Both the position numbers and the translations under genes were made by a program. A DNA stretch of 64,000 nt from Physella acuta (Eukaryota > Mollusca > Gastropoda > Physidae), in the NCBI RefSeq assembly GCF_028476545.1, contig NW_026732655.1:394001-458000 (forward strand), written 5' to 3'. Each line of letters begins with the position of its first letter. Position 1 is the stretch's first letter. The notes below the pieces were generated by a model. That model saw only the letters and a list, made by a program, of their open reading frames with translations. It was not told the origin of the DNA and made no database searches. Shown here piece by piece: positions 62,530 through 64,000 of this stretch.

Positions 62530-64000
62530 CTAGACGGTCTTAGGGTTGTGGCACTGGTCTTGCACGTACCAACTCCAGATATCCGGGTACCACTGTACAC
62601 TAGAGTCTTGCATCATCTTCCGGCACAAGTTGCACATCCACGGCACCTCCGGCACGGTCCGGTATTTGTTTTTTTCTTCCAGCATCTGCAGGTACAGCTG
62701 TTTGTCTTGCGACAACTTCCGCAAATACACGGCCAGCTCTTCCGGGGAATCAAAGTCCGCCGCGTCGACAAAAGTTTTGGGCGGGAAAAAACTTTTGTAG
62801 TCTGCTCCGCCTCGGACGACCGGTATGACGTCAACGTCGTAGAAAAGTTTGAAAAATTTCTCCGTGACGTAATCTTTACATATCGAATTCTCGAAAGCCA
62901 GGTAGAAAAAATAAGAGCGGGAAAGCATGGGCAGGCAGACGTCACTGTCTGCATGACGTCTGTTAGTTCCCTCCTGGCAAGTATGGTTGCCGTCACCACA
63001 CTCACCAAAGATGTGGACGTCAAGAACTGATCTCATACGTTCTACGTACACACCTCGCATACTTTGAGCGTAGCAATGGCTGACGAACCAGGCGGCCTGG
63101 AAGGTTTTAGACGAGTAAATTTGGTCGTAGTTTTTCTTGGGGACGTCGTAAAGTCTTTCGAGCGTCCCGTAAAGCTGGGGGATGTCTGAGTCTAGGCGGA
63201 AGGTCATGGTCCAGTTGAACTGACCTAGTTTAGAGAAAATAATAGAAGTTGTAAGTTTCGTATAAAATAGTGTTAGTTAAGATTTTTTGTATTGTTCATT
63301 ACTACATGACAACAGTATTTATTTTGTAAACTGAGATTGCAGCAAATCTTAATATCCATTAATCAAAAACAGTTGTTTTTTATATAGAAGAAAGAGAGTC
63401 TCATTTACATTTGACATTCACAGCAGATTAAACAACCGGCAGAGTAAAGACCATTGTTGAATTTAATGTTCACAGATGTATTTCTTACGTAAATTAACTT
63501 GTGCGCTTTTTAACCAAAATGACCAATTTAATTTTAATTCCAAGTTTAACTATTGCAAAAAATATAAGGTGAAAAGTTAATTTATTTTAAATAATTTCAA
63601 TGCTCATAGTATTGTATCTAATCATGTGTTAAAGATCTTGCAAAGGATTACTTCGTAACAATTACAAAACATTAACCGTTTGATTGACTAACAACTCATC
63701 TCTAAGAAGTGTTAAATTTAGGGCTAACAACCCCACCTTTAATTTTGTCTCAAGTTTAGGGCAAACAAACCCACCTTTAAAGACGTGTAAAGTTTGGGGC
63801 TAACAAACCCACCACTAAGAGCTAACAAACCCACCTCTACGACGTTTAATGTTTAGAACCAACCAACCCATCTCTAAGTCGTGTAATGTTTAGAACCAAC
63901 CAACCCACTCTAAGACATGTAAAGTTCAGAACCAACAAACCCACCTCTAAGTCGTGTAAAGTTCAGAGCCTCAAAGTCCCTGGCCCGACATGGAGCTTCT
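62530..64000 (-). CDS. Alpha-1,3-fucosyltransferase (GT10), last two exons, runs off the window
   Basis: Minus-strand exons are 63224-62530 (last) and 64000-63945 (partial penultimate, continuing beyond the window). The acceptor CTAG at 63226-63225 and donor GAG|GTGGGT at 63945 are identical in position to the 20-26 kb gene. The last exon gives 'FNWTMTFRLDSDI' and the GDP-fucose site 'FENSICKDYVTEKFF', and differs from the other gene at only 4 of 225 residues from the conserved Met on. Exons 1-2, including the stem, lie outside the window, so integrity is unknown. Enzyme role as for the GT10 family; linkage unknown. Confidence 0.88.
63690..63944 (-). repeat. Intronic minisatellite made of the exon/intron junction
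   Basis: About seven units of around 37 bp (one short, about 22 bp) right after the donor of the penultimate exon. Each repeats the exon end ('AACTTTACACGACTTAGAG' variants) plus GTGGGTTTGTTGG. Some donor-like GTs are intact and others mutated (for example a C-to-T change in the unit with 'cccatctctaag' removes one). Confidence 0.85.

Overview
The window is repeat-rich, AT-rich animal DNA. Genes have introns, most of the space is occupied by short transposons, tRNA-derived SINEs and microsatellites, and no bacterial-style operons are present. The gene content (an expanded BTB-BACK family, GT10 fucosyltransferases with a long stem, a single-coding-exon Toll-like receptor) and the repeat style suggest a gastropod mollusc, probably a heterobranch/pulmonate snail. 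The species cannot be fixed from sequence alone.

Layout. 1-8.5 kb: repeats only (an interspersed repeat, a 740 bp ACACAA satellite, tandem SINEs, a cluster of AGGTCA half-sites, a 33 bp minisatellite). 8.57-12.35 kb (minus): an intact four-coding-exon, 1081-residue gene derived from a hAT-like transposase. A CpG-rich candidate promoter with a CCAAT box and an RFX X-box lies at 13.74-14.02 kb. 14.27-16.27 kb (plus): a BTB-BACK gene with a frameshift. 20.09-26.26 kb (minus): a four-exon alpha-1,3-fucosyltransferase gene, assembled here exon by exon, whose second intron carries a MITE and a Foldback-like element. 30.0-32.7 kb (minus): an intact BTB-BACK gene. 36.5-37.4 kb (plus): a short BTB-BACK gene. 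39.0 kb: a 5' fragment of a BTB gene. 40.0-44.2 kb (plus): a Toll-like receptor with candidate TATA promoter and non-coding first exon. 48.0-51.0 kb (plus): an intact BTB-BACK gene. 53.5-53.85 kb: a fucosyltransferase fragment. 58.4-59.4 kb (plus): a second short BTB-BACK gene. 62.5-64.0 kb (minus): the 3' half of another fucosyltransferase, continuing past the window edge.

Reading across the window, this is a gene-family nursery. Two BTB-BACK subfamilies and GT10 genes are interleaved, duplicated in both orientations and partly broken. Long BTB copies share a nearly identical 5' coding block but are strongly diverged downstream, which points to gene conversion. The 30 kb and 49 kb copies form an inverted segmental duplication that includes upstream DNA and a non-coding first exon. 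Short BTB copies carry two or three tandem versions of one BTB helical segment. Both GT10 genes carry an intronic minisatellite built from their own exon/intron junction, so donor-like sites are repeated in series.

No demonstrably new multi-gene system was found. The strongest candidates for something undescribed are the splice-donor minisatellite, the mosaic BTB family with a non-kelch C-terminal domain, the acidic DTP stem of the fucosyltransferase, and the hAT-derived host gene with an added C-terminal SH3/Tudor-like segment. All functional statements are from sequence reading; no database search was run.
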